From Levilactobacillus lanxiensis (GTDB lineage Bacteria > Bacillota > Bacilli > Lactobacillales > Lactobacillaceae): a stretch of DNA of 64,000 nt. A model generated the notes under the pieces. The model had not been told where the DNA came from. It made no database searches and was given only the letters and a program-made list of their open reading frames with translations. Positions 42,675 to 50,856 of this stretch are shown here, in pieces. The stretch lies in contig NZ_BOLN01000002.1 in assembly GCF_016861655.1 (NCBI RefSeq), positions 310,001 through 374,000 of the forward strand. Reading direction: 5' to 3'. A program made the position numbers and the translations under genes. Within the stretch, counting starts at the first letter, position 1; each line of letters begins with the position of its first letter.

Positions 42675-44051
42675 GACCGGATCAAGCTTCGAAGACTTTT
42701 TCAATTGACGGGCCAGTAACCAGCAGACGAAGACCATCCCCGTCGACAACAGGTAGCTGAACTTGATTCCGACCAACTGACTGTTCATCGACCAGTGAAT
42801 GTGACTGGTGCTGGTCAGACTGATGATGGCCACCAGGAGCGCCGTCCCAAAGGAAGCCGCCACCTGCCGCAACGTGTTGTAGACCGCGACCCCATCGGGA
42901 ATCATCGGCAACGGCAGCATCGACCAGGCATGCGTCTGAATCGGGATCAGGACTAAGACCAGTCCCAGTTGCCGAATCGTTTGCCCCGCGACCACGTAGG
43001 CCATTGAGGCGTGACTCCCCGTGGCGCTCAACATCAGCGAGCCACTCATGTCGATGGTCAGGCCAATCATGACCATCCGGCGGAAGTTATATTTATCATA
43101 GAACCGCCCACTCAGCGGTGAAATGATGGCCGTGCAGACCGACCCGGGCAGGAGTGTCAGCCCCGAGACGAAGGCACTTTGGTGAAACACGTTTTGGACC
43201 AGCACCGGAATGATGATGGCATTGCCGTACATCGTAACCATCAGTAACATGTTGATGATCAGTGGTAAATTAAATTGGCGATAACGGAACACGTGCAAAT
43301 TTAATAACGGGTAGCGCTTGGTCCACTGGCACTTGACGAACAAGCCCAGCAGAATCACGCCGGCCACCAGGGGTACGACGCCCTTCAGTGACCAGAACGC
43401 CGTCTCCCCCACGTTGGAGAAGCTGTAGAGGGCTAACGTCAAGCCGAACCCGGACAACAGTAACCCCGTTCGGTCGAGGCGTTGCTTATGGAGTTCCCCC
43501 ACGTTACGCAAAAATTTGGGCGCTAAAATAATGTCGACCAACATTAATGGGAGCGTCAGGCCAAATAAGTATTGCCAACTCAGGTGCGTCAGGATGACCC
43601 CCGCCACGGTGGGCCCGAGAACCGGTGCCAGGTTCAGCGCCAGCCCGACGATGCCCATCGCCGCACCCCGTTCGCTGGGTTTGGTCGAGGTCATCACGAC
43701 CACGTTGACCAGCGGAATAATAATTCCGGCCCCTAGCGCTTGAATCATTCGGCCAATAATCAGGACGGGATAGAGTTGCGCCGTGGCCCCAATCAGGGAG
43801 CCGACGATGAAAATCAGCGACGCCGTTAAGTACAGTTGCCGCGTGGTGTAGCGTTTGATCAGGTACGCCGTGGTCGGAATCATCAGGGCATTAATCAGTA
43901 AATACCCGTTGTTGAGCCACTGTCCCTGGGCGGTCGTAATGTGAAACGCCCGCATGATAGCGGGTAAGGCGGTGGACATCAGCGTCTGGTTCAGCACGCT
44001 GAGGAACGCCCCCACCATGATGAGGCTAAAGGAGAAGCGGTTCTTATGCAT
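42663..44051 (-). CDS. MFS multidrug transporter, DHA2 type
   Basis: A 462-residue major facilitator protein of the DHA2 (EmrB/QacA) group with about 13-14 helices. Key segments are FLSVLNQTLMSTALPAIMRA, WLNNGYLLINALMIPTTAYL, and LGAGIIIPLVNVVVM with the antiporter motif C pattern GLALNLAPVLGPTVAGVI. It exports lipophilic drugs in exchange for protons. The ATG at 44051 is chosen; a TTG at 44096 would lie almost at the inferred transcription start. It is divergent from and probably repressed by the neighbouring MarR. Confidence 0.88.
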   Translation of the reverse strand: MHKNRFSFSLIMVGAFLSVLNQTLMSTALPAIMRAFHITTAQGQWLNNGYLLINALMIPTTAYLIKRYTTRQLYLTASLIFIVGSLIGATAQLYPVLIIGRMIQALGAGIIIPLVNVVVMTSTKPSERGAAMGIVGLALNLAPVLGPTVAGVILTHLSWQYLFGLTLPLMLVDIILAPKFLRNVGELHKQRLDRTGLLLSGFGLTLALYSFSNVGETAFWSLKGVVPLVAGVILLGLFVKCQWTKRYPLLNLHVFRYRQFNLPLIINMLLMVTMYGNAIIIPVLVQNVFHQSAFVSGLTLLPGSVCTAIISPLSGRFYDKYNFRRMVMIGLTIDMSGSLMLSATGSHASMAYVVAGQTIRQLGLVLVLIPIQTHAWSMLPLPMIPDGVAVYNTLRQVAASFGTALLVAIISLTSTSHIHWSMNSQLVGIKFSYLLSTGMVFVCWLLARQLKKSSKLDPVESD

Positions 44052-44082
44052 ATGTAAGTCAAACGACCTTCCAGAAAATTTA

Positions 44083-44134
44083 GTTGACAAAAGCAACTTA
44101 TCTAATCATAATGGCGATAGTTGCCTTTGTCAAC
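44083..44134. promoter_or_regulatory. MarR operator with mirrored divergent promoters
   Basis: GTTGACAAAAGCAACT (44083-44098) and AGTTGCCTTTGTCAAC (44119-44134) are reverse complements with one mismatch. Each arm holds a TTGACA -35: plus strand TTGACA-N17-CATAAT towards marR, minus strand TTGACA-N17-TATGAT towards the MFS gene. One repressor dimer per arm would silence both. Confidence 0.85.
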
Positions 44135-44152
44135 TACAGAAGGAGCCTTGCC

Positions 44153-44587
44153 ATGAATAATGAAGCCATCACCCAAATTCGGGCATTCGACCGTTTCTAT
44201 ACCCGAATATTTCACCTCGCCGATAAGTACCACCTCAAAACAAATTTAACGCTACTGGAAGCCCGTATCCTTTTAGAAATAGGCGAACACCACCGCGACA
44301 CCGCCAGCCTCCTGATTCAGGAACTGACCGTGGACAAGGGCTATCTCAGCCGCGTCCTCAAGCGGTTGGTGGAACAGGACTTACTCCGCCAAACACCGGA
44401 CGAAACCGACAAACGGGCCAAGCGCCTGTCGCTGACCCCCACCGGCCAGGAACAATTGGCCCTGTTGAACCAACGGGCCGACGACCAGGTCGCCACCCTC
44501 TTCGCTGGCCTATCTGCAGCGGAAACGCAACACCTGCTGGCCGCCATGCAGTACGTGGAGGATCACGTGCATTTACCTCAAGACTAG
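44153..44587 (+). CDS. MarR family transcriptional regulator
   Basis: A 144-residue MarR repressor with winged helix SLLIQELTVDKGYLSRVLKR then LVEQDLLRQTPDETDKRAKR and LSLTPTGQ. AGGAG precedes the ATG at 44153; upstream in-frame starts lie inside the operator. It should autoregulate and repress the divergent MFS exporter through 44083-44134. Related MarR proteins respond to phenolic compounds or drugs, but the inducer is unknown. Confidence 0.88.
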   Translation: MNNEAITQIRAFDRFYTRIFHLADKYHLKTNLTLLEARILLEIGEHHRDTASLLIQELTVDKGYLSRVLKRLVEQDLLRQTPDETDKRAKRLSLTPTGQEQLALLNQRADDQVATLFAGLSAAETQHLLAAMQYVEDHVHLPQD

Positions 44588-44637
44588 TAAAAGCCCCTGA
44601 ACGTTGCCGATTACGCGGTCGTTCAGGGGCTTTTTAA
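44588..44637. terminator. bidirectional terminator
   Basis: AAAAGCCCCTGAAC pairs with GTTCAGGGGCTTTT. It separates marR from the convergent ABC permease. Confidence 0.85.
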
Positions 44638-44646
44638 ATTGCTGTA

Positions 44647-45411
44647 TTAATTTGGAATCGTCTCGACCCACTTCTTCAGCAGGAAGATATTGATCACGGC
44701 CTCAATCACGGCAATGACCAGGATACCGACGATGTTGAGGATAAATTGGCCCTGTCCACCCGTACTCATGATGCCACCAAGGTTGTTGACCTCGTGCAGC
44801 ATGAAGGCAGCAACCCGCACAACCAGGTAGATGACGACCACGTAGAGCACCACGTTGATGGCCCGGCGGCTCACATTTGGCAAAAAATTGTTTGTCGCAC
44901 TAACCACTAAGTGCACCAGTGAAATCGTGGTCCAGCCCAGGATAACCATAGCTAGTCCCATCAACAGTAAGCCGATGACAATTTTGCCCGCTTCCAGGTT
45001 CGTGTACGCTGGCCCCGTGATGCCATCCAAGATGCCTTTAATAAAATCGGCATCAATCGATGCGGTGATGGTGTAGAGCACCACCTGAACAATCCCGAAG
45101 TAGAGGTACATGACGAAGGAAGATAGCAAATTCGTGGTATATAATTTCGTCTCGCCAACCGGAATCAGCCGGTAAGTGTCGCGCGTATAAACGTGTTCGT
45201 TAGCGACTGACATCAAGATGAACACGGCAAGGAAGGCTGGCCCCGACCAGGACGCCGTGACGCCAAAGAATTCTCCGGAAGAAACTCCCCGTGTCGCCAC
45301 GCTCCACAAGAGGGTAACCGCAATCACAGCCAGTTCCGCCAGAATCACCTTGCTGGTGGTCCGGAACCGATCTTTACTCATCACTTTAAAAACTGACCCA
45401 AAACTAGTCAT
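44647..45411 (-). CDS. ABC transporter permease (ABC-2 like)
   Basis: A 254-residue membrane protein with six predicted helices, among them ASWSGPAFLAVFILMSVANE, LLSSFVMYLYFGIVQVVLYT and NVVLYVVVIYLVVRVAAFML. ETKLYTTNLLSSF resembles ABC-2 permeases of bacitracin-type or lantibiotic-type exporters. The ATG at 45411 overlaps the ATPase stop (ATGA-like coupling). It is the third gene of gntR-ATPase-permease, a layout typical of YtrA-regulated cell-envelope stress transporters. The substrate is unknown. Confidence 0.78.
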   Translation of the reverse strand: MTSFGSVFKVMSKDRFRTTSKVILAELAVIAVTLLWSVATRGVSSGEFFGVTASWSGPAFLAVFILMSVANEHVYTRDTYRLIPVGETKLYTTNLLSSFVMYLYFGIVQVVLYTITASIDADFIKGILDGITGPAYTNLEAGKIVIGLLLMGLAMVILGWTTISLVHLVVSATNNFLPNVSRRAINVVLYVVVIYLVVRVAAFMLHEVNNLGGIMSTGGQGQFILNIVGILVIAVIEAVINIFLLKKWVETIPN

Positions 45412-46114
45412 GCTTGACGCCCCCCTCGTATAAACTTTCGTAGTAAGCTTCGATACCAATGCCAAATTCCTCACGGATGGCATCGCTTGGCTTGTGGGCA
45501 TAAATCCCCTGGTCCTTAACGATGACCACTTCATCCAAGATGGGCGCAATTTCTGACACGTAATGGTCTGAGATGACCATCGTGGCGTCCTCTGGCTTCC
45601 ATTTGATAATGCTACTGATAATCCGCTTCCGGCTCATGGAATCGATCCCGCTGAACGGTTCGTCCAGCAGATACAACTGGGCTTGACGCGCTAAGGTCAA
45701 GGCGATAACCACCTTTTCCTTCATCCCCTTGGACAGCGCCCCCAGCTTCAGGCTAGTATCAATCTGTAAGAACGTGATCAGTTCTTCAAACCGCTGCCCG
45801 TCAAAGTCTGGGTAGACCGTCCGGTAAAAATTGGCCACCCGGTCGATTCGCGTGTTGGGTTTGAACCCACGAAGTTGTTCCGTGAAACTGACGTGGCTCT
45901 TATGGTGCGCCGCCACGCTATCGCCACACACGGCAATCGTGCCAGACCCCTTGGCACTCCCCGTGATCAACCGCATCAGGGTCGTCTTCCCGGCACCGTT
46001 TTCCCCTAACAGGCCGATAATCTTGCCCGTCTCCAGGGTCAGGTCAACATCCTTCAAAATAGTTTTCAAGTTGTGCTTATAAGTTAATTGATTAATCGCT
46101 AACACGTTGGTCAT
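45404..46114 (-). CDS. ABC transporter ATP-binding protein
   Basis: A 236-residue ABC ATPase with P-loop GLLGENGAGKTT, signature GALSKGMKEKVVIALTLA (a degenerate LSKGM form common in exporters linked to GntR regulators), Walker B LYLLDEPFSGID and switch His in MVISDHYVSEIA. The start at 46114 lies inside the end of the gntR gene, so translation is coupled. Confidence 0.88.
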   Translation of the reverse strand: MTNVLAINQLTYKHNLKTILKDVDLTLETGKIIGLLGENGAGKTTLMRLITGSAKGSGTIAVCGDSVAAHHKSHVSFTEQLRGFKPNTRIDRVANFYRTVYPDFDGQRFEELITFLQIDTSLKLGALSKGMKEKVVIALTLARQAQLYLLDEPFSGIDSMSRKRIISSIIKWKPEDATMVISDHYVSEIAPILDEVVIVKDQGIYAHKPSDAIREEFGIGIEAYYESLYEGGVKHD

Positions 46115-46481
46115 CTCGCTGCCCCCTTTGTGCAATGTATTGTTTCAAGCTCGTAATGATTTGTTCATCGGTTAAGTTCAGTGCGTGTAATTGTTCGTAG
46201 ACCCGCTCCAACTGTTCCATGACTAACTGCTCCTTTAATCGGGTAATTCGTTGTTCATTCATGGTGACGAAATTCCCCTTTCCCCGCTGGGATTCGAGAA
46301 TCCCCTCCGTGATCATTTCCCCGAGTGCCCGCTGCACAGTGTTGACGTTAACCGTCAAATCCACCGCCAACTGACGAACGGCCGGCAGCTTGTCCCCTGG
46401 CTTTAAAGCGCCGGTCATCATTTCATGATAAAGATAATTCTTGATTTGATAGTAAATCGGAATCTTATCATCAAACTTCAT
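46092..46481 (-). CDS. GntR family regulator, YtrA type
   Basis: A 129-residue repressor. The GntR winged helix reads IPIYYQIKNYLYHEMMTGAL, KPGDKLPAVRQLAVDLTVNV and NTVQRALGEMITEGIL. The C-terminal part is only about 50 helical residues, the mark of the YtrA subfamily. Such proteins govern ABC exporters responding to cell-wall antibiotics. GGGAGG precedes the ATG. First gene of the operon; autoregulation is expected. Confidence 0.9.
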   Translation of the reverse strand: MKFDDKIPIYYQIKNYLYHEMMTGALKPGDKLPAVRQLAVDLTVNVNTVQRALGEMITEGILESQRGKGNFVTMNEQRITRLKEQLVMEQLERVYEQLHALNLTDEQIITSLKQYIAQRGQRDDQRVSD

Positions 46482-46495
46482 TTGTCCTGCCTCCC

Positions 46496-46546
46496 TAGTG
46501 TTCTATTTAACTATTACACTATAACATGGAAACTGACTGTTAACAA
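46496..46546 (-). promoter_or_regulatory. gntR promoter with operator
   Basis: On the minus strand TTGTTA (46541-46546) and TATAGT (46518-46523) are 17 bases apart. TAGTGT (46496-46501) and ACACTA (46516-46521) form an inverted repeat with a 14-base spacer that overlaps the -10, as in YtrA-type operators. Confidence 0.7.
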
Positions 46547-46580
46547 GTCTCTGCCTCTAAAATAATTCCGCTGACACAGT

Positions 46581-46640
46581 AAAAAGCGCGTCCCAACAGC
46601 CTTCGTCGTTAATAACGAATTTTGTTGGAACGTGCTTTTT
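46581..46640. terminator. long bidirectional terminator
   Basis: AAAAAGCGCGTCCCAACA pairs with TGTTGGAACGTGCTTTTT, with an inner TTCGT/ACGAA stem. On the minus strand it would end transcripts that leave pntB and cross the family A repeats. Confidence 0.8.
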
Positions 46641-46830
46641 CACCAAATTCAGGTGATTGTTTTTAGAGAATTAAGTTAGCCTAACTGCCTTCAGCAAACA
46701 CTGAATCTACCTAACCAATCAAAACGAACCGTCCATTAACAGCCAACCGACTAACCGGGCCAGCAGAATCACCAGCAGATTGCGGCCACCACAATGGAAT
46801 AGTGAGCCCACAACCAGGAGCCGGAGGAAG

Positions 46831-46994
46831 CCAGGACGGAGCCGGCTGTGTCGGTGATGTTAGACCGAGCGATTTTCCTCGGCCTTACATCACGAGACGA
46901 CTTTGGAAACTCGCGATTCTCAGCGAGGTTTCAAAGCGAGGTGGAGGACCGTTCCTCAGGCCGTAACCGGGCCCCACAGCAGGCGTAGTCCTGG
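46831..46994 (+). repeat. structured repeat family A, copy A2
   Basis: CCAGGAC pairs with GTCCTGG and GCTGTG with CACAGC as the outer stem. Inside, hairpin 1 is GTGATGT/ACATCAC capped by CCGAG/CTCGG; hairpin 2 is CTTTG..CTCGC/GCGAG..CAAAG. The layout is a multibranched fold. Confidence 0.65.
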
Positions 46995-47112
46995 AAGCCG
47001 CAGGCGGCAACATCCACTACCTCATCACCAACCCAACCGGACCAGCAGAATCACCAGCAGATTGCGGCCACCACAATGGAATAGTGTGACCACAACCAAG
47101 AGCCGGAGGAAG

Positions 47113-47272
47113 CCAGGACGGAGCCAGCTGTGTCGAGTCTGTTAGTCGGCGTTTTGTGCCGGCTTACAGACTGGGACAACCTTTGAGACCTGCACGATTC
47201 TCGCAGGGCTCAAAGTTGAGGTGGGAGCCCGCCCTTCGGCGGAAACCGACCCCACAGCAGGCGTAGTCCTGG
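47113..47272 (+). repeat. structured repeat family A, copy A3
   Basis: Same outer stems as A2. Hairpin 1 is AGTCTGT/ACAGACT capped by CGGC/GCCG; hairpin 2 is CTTTGAG/CTCAAAG with CTGC/GCAG. The arms differ from A2 but stay complementary, which is covariation visible within this window. Confidence 0.65.
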
Positions 47273-47318
47273 AAGCCGCAGGCGGCCAGCATACCGCAAC
47301 CTCGTCAGCAATCAAAAC

Positions 47319-48734
47319 CTATTCCAAATACTGTTTAGTAGCCGCCACAATCTCCTGGAGACCCTTCTTGGCGTCGGAGAAGAACATTTGCGTGTTATCC
47401 ATCGCAAACAGCGGGTTCTGCACCCCAGCGTACCCGGTACTCATGGAACGCTTGATGACGACCACGGACTTCGACTTATCCACGTCCAGAATTGGCATCC
47501 CCGAAATGGCGTTGCCACTTTCTCTGGCCAGTGGGTTCGTGACGTCGTTGGCCCCAATGACCAGGGACACATCGGTGCTTTCAAACATCGGATTGGCGTC
47601 ATCCAACTGTTTCATTTGTTCATAAGGCACGTTGACGTCGGCCAATAAAACATTCATGTGACCCGGCATCCGCCCAGCAACTGGGTGAATCGCGTAGTTC
47701 ACGCTGATGCCTTGGTCGGTCAAGACCTTGGCCAACTCGGCCACTTCATGTTGGGCCTGGGCAGCGGCTAAGCCATAGCCAGGCACAATCATGACGCTGT
47801 GGGCGTAGGCCAGTTGCAGGCCAATGTCGTCCGCAGAAGTTTCCTTCACGTCGACGGGCACGTCCGCTGCGGCCGCCCCGCTGTCGCTATCACCGGTCCC
47901 AAAGCCCCCAGCCAAGATATTGGCAACGGAGCGGTTCATGGCATCGGCCATTTGTAAGGTTAAAATGGTCCCGGCTGCCCCAACTAAAGCCCCGGCAATG
48001 ATCAAAACTTGGTTGTTGATGACGAAACCGGCAAAGGCGACGGCTAAACCCGTGAACGCATTTAACAGCGAAACGACGACGGGCATGTCGGCCCCACCAA
48101 TTGGCAAGGTCATCAGCAGGCCAAAAATCAGACTCATCGCCAATGCCAAGGTGACGTACCAGACATTGGTCGTCAACCCCATCATCAGGTAGGCGGAGGC
48201 CAGAATCGCGATGACCACGATGATATTTAGCAACCGCGACCCCGGAAAACTAATCGGCTTCCCGGAAACGTGACCGGAGAGTTTCCCCGTCGCAATCAGT
48301 GACCCGGAGAAGGTGATGCCCCCGATGACCACGTCCAGGAAGACGGGCAGGGAGAAGGCCACGCCCAGACCGGCACCATCGCCCTTTAACAAGTAATCGA
48401 AAATCCCAATCGTAGCGGCGGCCCCGCCACCCACGGCGTTAAAGAGGCTGACCAGCTGAGGCACGTCGGTCATGGGCACCTTGCGCGCCTTGACGACCCC
48501 GTAAAGAATCCCCAGCGCCAGGCCGACCAGTAAGACGACCCAGCCAATCGCATCAATTTTACCTTCAATGATAATCGTCACAATAATCGTGATGACCGCG
48601 AGAAACATCCCCACGGCGGAGAGGCCGTTCCCCTTCCGCGCCGTCTTTGGCGAGCGCATCAGGTGGACCCCCAGGACGTAGCAAACGGCGGAGACCAGAT
48701 AGATTAAGGACGAAATTGTTTGTAGCGCACTCAT
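47319..48734 (-). CDS. pntB: NAD(P) transhydrogenase subunit beta
   Basis: A 471-residue subunit of the proton-pumping transhydrogenase that exchanges hydride between NADH and NADP+. The N-terminal two thirds form domain II helices; the last 180 residues form the NADP(H)-binding domain III with SVMIVPGYGLAAAQAQHEVA and GRMPGHMNVLLADVNVPY and VSLVIGANDVTNP and GMPILDV. Its ATG overlaps the pntA2 stop (ATGA). The transcript probably continues through the family A repeats to the terminator at 46581-46640. Confidence 0.95.
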   Translation of the reverse strand: MSALQTISSLIYLVSAVCYVLGVHLMRSPKTARKGNGLSAVGMFLAVITIIVTIIIEGKIDAIGWVVLLVGLALGILYGVVKARKVPMTDVPQLVSLFNAVGGGAAATIGIFDYLLKGDGAGLGVAFSLPVFLDVVIGGITFSGSLIATGKLSGHVSGKPISFPGSRLLNIIVVIAILASAYLMMGLTTNVWYVTLALAMSLIFGLLMTLPIGGADMPVVVSLLNAFTGLAVAFAGFVINNQVLIIAGALVGAAGTILTLQMADAMNRSVANILAGGFGTGDSDSGAAAADVPVDVKETSADDIGLQLAYAHSVMIVPGYGLAAAQAQHEVAELAKVLTDQGISVNYAIHPVAGRMPGHMNVLLADVNVPYEQMKQLDDANPMFESTDVSLVIGANDVTNPLARESGNAISGMPILDVDKSKSVVVIKRSMSTGYAGVQNPLFAMDNTQMFFSDAKKGLQEIVAATKQYLE

Positions 48735-49045
48735 TTCTGATCAGCCTCCCCCTTCTTCGCAGCTGGCTTCCGGTCAAACATGCCCAGCATCCGGTCGGTC
48801 ACGGTGTACCCACCGGCCACGTTTACGGCCGCAAAGAAGGCACCCAGAAAGGCAAGAACATAAAATAACGTGCTGTTGGCTTCCGCCGCAATCACGAAAG
48901 CCCCCACGACAACGACGCCGTGAATGGCATTCGCCCCGGACATCATGGGCGTTTGGAGGGTCGCGGGAATTTTACTCATGACTTCAAATCCCACTAACAG
49001 ACTCAAGACAAAAATTGCTAAATTTGTAAATAATTCCTGACTCAT
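48731..49045 (-). CDS. pntA2: NAD(P) transhydrogenase subunit alpha 2 (membrane part)
   Basis: A 104-residue membrane protein with three helices. LLVGFEVMSKIPATLQTPMM then SGANAIHGVVVVGAFVI is the conserved domain II start of PntA. It is encoded separately here as in the three-subunit form. It starts 2 bases after the pntA1 stop and is coupled with pntB. Confidence 0.93.
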   Translation of the reverse strand: MSQELFTNLAIFVLSLLVGFEVMSKIPATLQTPMMSGANAIHGVVVVGAFVIAAEANSTLFYVLAFLGAFFAAVNVAGGYTVTDRMLGMFDRKPAAKKGEADQK

Positions 49046-49047
49046 GC

Positions 49048-50247
49048 CTAATCAACTCCTTTGGATTCAGTTGATTCTGCGGGTGCTTCCGCTGGCTTGG
49101 CGGGCTCGCGTGGTGGCAATTTCATCGCTTCACGCACCCGACTACTGATGATGTCGCCCTGATAGGTGGCCAGCAGTTCGCCAACCACTTCGTCGTCCAC
49201 GTCCAGCACCAATTTGCCATTCTGGACAACAGCGTTCAGCACGGCTTGCACGTTCTTGGCAAACATATCGGATGCCGAGGCCGGCAATTGACTGGCCATG
49301 TCGCCAGCCCCCACAATCTGGGCCTGTTGCGGCGTTGTTACGGTCTTTCCCGGCTGTGAACCGGCAACGTTCCCGCCCAATTCACTCGCCGCGAGGTCGA
49401 TAAATAAGGTCCCCGCCTTGGCCGCATCCACGGACTTCTGGGTGACCAACAACGGTGGCCGCCGTCCGGGCACTTGCGCCGTCGTGATAATGACATCGTT
49501 TTGGGCAATGAAGTCCGCCAGCTCAGCCTGTTGTTGCGCCGTTTCTTCTGGCGTCAAGGCCCGGGCATACCCGCCCTCACCGGTGGCAGAGACGGATGTG
49601 GTCAGGAACGTCGCACCCAGCGATTCGACTTCCCCGCGTGAGGCTGGCCGAATGTCATAGCCGGAGACCATGGCACCAAGCCGTTTAGCGGTTCCGATGG
49701 CCTGCAGACCGGCAACCCCGGTCCCTAAGACCAGCACCTTGGTGGGTTTCGCCGTCCCGGCAGCCGTGATCATCATGGGTAAATACCGGGCAAAACTGTC
49801 TGCCGCCACCAATGCTGCCTTATACCCGGCAACACTGGCCTGTGAACTCAAGACATCCATGGTCTGAGCCCGCGAAACGGTCCGTGGCAGCAGTTCAAAG
49901 GCTAAGGCATTGACCTTTTTCGCCGCTAATTCTTTGACATAATCCAAATCCGTTAGCGGTCGCAACAGGCCCAGTAACGTTTGCCCGGCCGTCAACTGGT
50001 CGACCACGTCAGCGCCGGGCTGACCAATGGTCGCAATCACATCGGCGTCCTTGATGACGGCGCTTCGCTCACTGATTTTGGCCCCAGCCTGCTCGTAAAC
50101 GGCATCCGGATAGAAGGACCGCGTCCCAGCCCCGGCCTCAATCAGCACTTGAAATTCACTCTTGACCAGCTTCCGTACCACTTCTGGTGAGAGGGCAACC
50201 CGGTTTTCCCCAGGCGCTTCCCGTAAAGCAGCAATCGTTAATGACAT
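49048..50247 (-). CDS. pntA1: NAD(P) transhydrogenase subunit alpha 1 (NAD-binding part)
   Basis: A 399-residue domain I subunit. It starts with the alanine dehydrogenase-like REAPGENRVALSPEVVRKLV, has the NAD(H) motif VLVLGTGVAGLQAIGTAKRL and the domain I loop ALTPEETAQQQAELADFIAQ followed by NDVIITTAQVPGRRPPLL. The C-terminal tail is Pro/Ala/Glu-rich. GGAG precedes the ATG at 50247. First gene of pntA1-pntA2-pntB, behind a good promoter. Confidence 0.95.
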   Translation of the reverse strand: MSLTIAALREAPGENRVALSPEVVRKLVKSEFQVLIEAGAGTRSFYPDAVYEQAGAKISERSAVIKDADVIATIGQPGADVVDQLTAGQTLLGLLRPLTDLDYVKELAAKKVNALAFELLPRTVSRAQTMDVLSSQASVAGYKAALVAADSFARYLPMMITAAGTAKPTKVLVLGTGVAGLQAIGTAKRLGAMVSGYDIRPASRGEVESLGATFLTTSVSATGEGGYARALTPEETAQQQAELADFIAQNDVIITTAQVPGRRPPLLVTQKSVDAAKAGTLFIDLAASELGGNVAGSQPGKTVTTPQQAQIVGAGDMASQLPASASDMFAKNVQAVLNAVVQNGKLVLDVDDEVVGELLATYQGDIISSRVREAMKLPPREPAKPAEAPAESTESKGVD

Positions 50248-50327
50248 GCCACCCATCTCCTTTTGAGAATTCCTTCACAATTTCAGCATAGGCCTCTCCG
50301 GGGGCCAAAACAAGTTTGACCTGCTTT

Positions 50328-50356
50328 ATTAGACAGTTAATAAGTTGACCGTCCAA
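50328..50356 (-). promoter_or_regulatory. promoter of the pnt operon
   Basis: On the minus strand TTGGAC (50351-50356) and TCTAAT (50328-50333) are 17 bases apart, leaving a leader of about 75 bases before pntA1. Confidence 0.6.
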
Positions 50357-50403
50357 CGTGATTCGTCCACCGGTCATTCACCGTAAAAACCAGCCAGGAC
50401 AAC

Positions 50404-50446
50404 AAAAATGGCCACTCAGCATGATTGTGAGTGGCCACTTATTTTG
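50404..50446 (-). terminator. terminator upstream of pnt
   Basis: On the minus strand GTGGCCACTCA pairs with TGAGTGGCCA, followed by TTTTTG. It would end the transcript of the gene at 50857-51525 after that transcript crosses repeat A4. Confidence 0.8.
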
Positions 50447-50645
50447 ACGCAAATAAATTCAGTGAATGTCCTGACTTGCAAATAATGGTGAATTCTGATT
50501 TATCAGGATGGTCTACGTCAAGGTAGATTTAGCTTGACTTTGTTCAGTGAGCACCACCAAGAAACACCATGCTTGCGAATTAAACGCACGCCCACCGCAG
50601 GGCTGGGGAAACTGGGCCGGTTGTGGAAGTGACCAGAGGCGAGCC

Positions 50646-50790
50646 AAGGTGCCCGGCTGTGTCGATGGCCTTGGCTGGGGTATTTTCCCAGCCTAGTTCC
50701 ATGGGACAACCTTTGAGACTGCCCCTCAGGCTCAAAGTTGAGGTGGAAACCCGCCCTTTGGCTGGAACCGGCCCCACAGCAGGGCGCCTT
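50646..50790 (+). repeat. structured repeat family A, copy A4
   Basis: Outer stem AAGGTGCCC pairs with GGGCGCCTT; GCTGTG pairs with CACAGC. Hairpin 1 is ATGG/CCAT capped by GCTGGG/CCCAGC, hairpin 2 is CTTTGAG/CTCAAAG. The outer arms are unlike those of A2 and A3 but again complementary. The rest of 50248-50856 (apart from the promoter and terminator) holds no gene. Confidence 0.65.
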
Positions 50791-50856
50791 GAGCGCGCCG
50801 CCGGGAACGGACGCGACCAGGTCCAGTTTTCACCAGCCCGGATGCTATGACAACGT

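Larger units (their letters stand above)
46756..47290. repeat. tandem direct repeat, period 282 bases
   Basis: Two head-to-tail units (starting near 46756 and 47038) share CCAGCAGAATCACCAGCAGA and TGCGGCCACCACAATGGAAT and GAGCCGGAGGAAGCCAGGAC at the front and TCCTGGAAGCCGCAGGCGGC at the back. Each carries one family A element (A2, A3). The reading frames crossing it are shadows. The remaining bases (46641-46755) hold no gene. Confidence 0.8.

Noticed and set aside
46903-47145. Reading frame across the tandem repeats
   Set aside because: It spans hairpins of A2 and A3, has no ribosome binding site and a low-complexity Arg-rich product.
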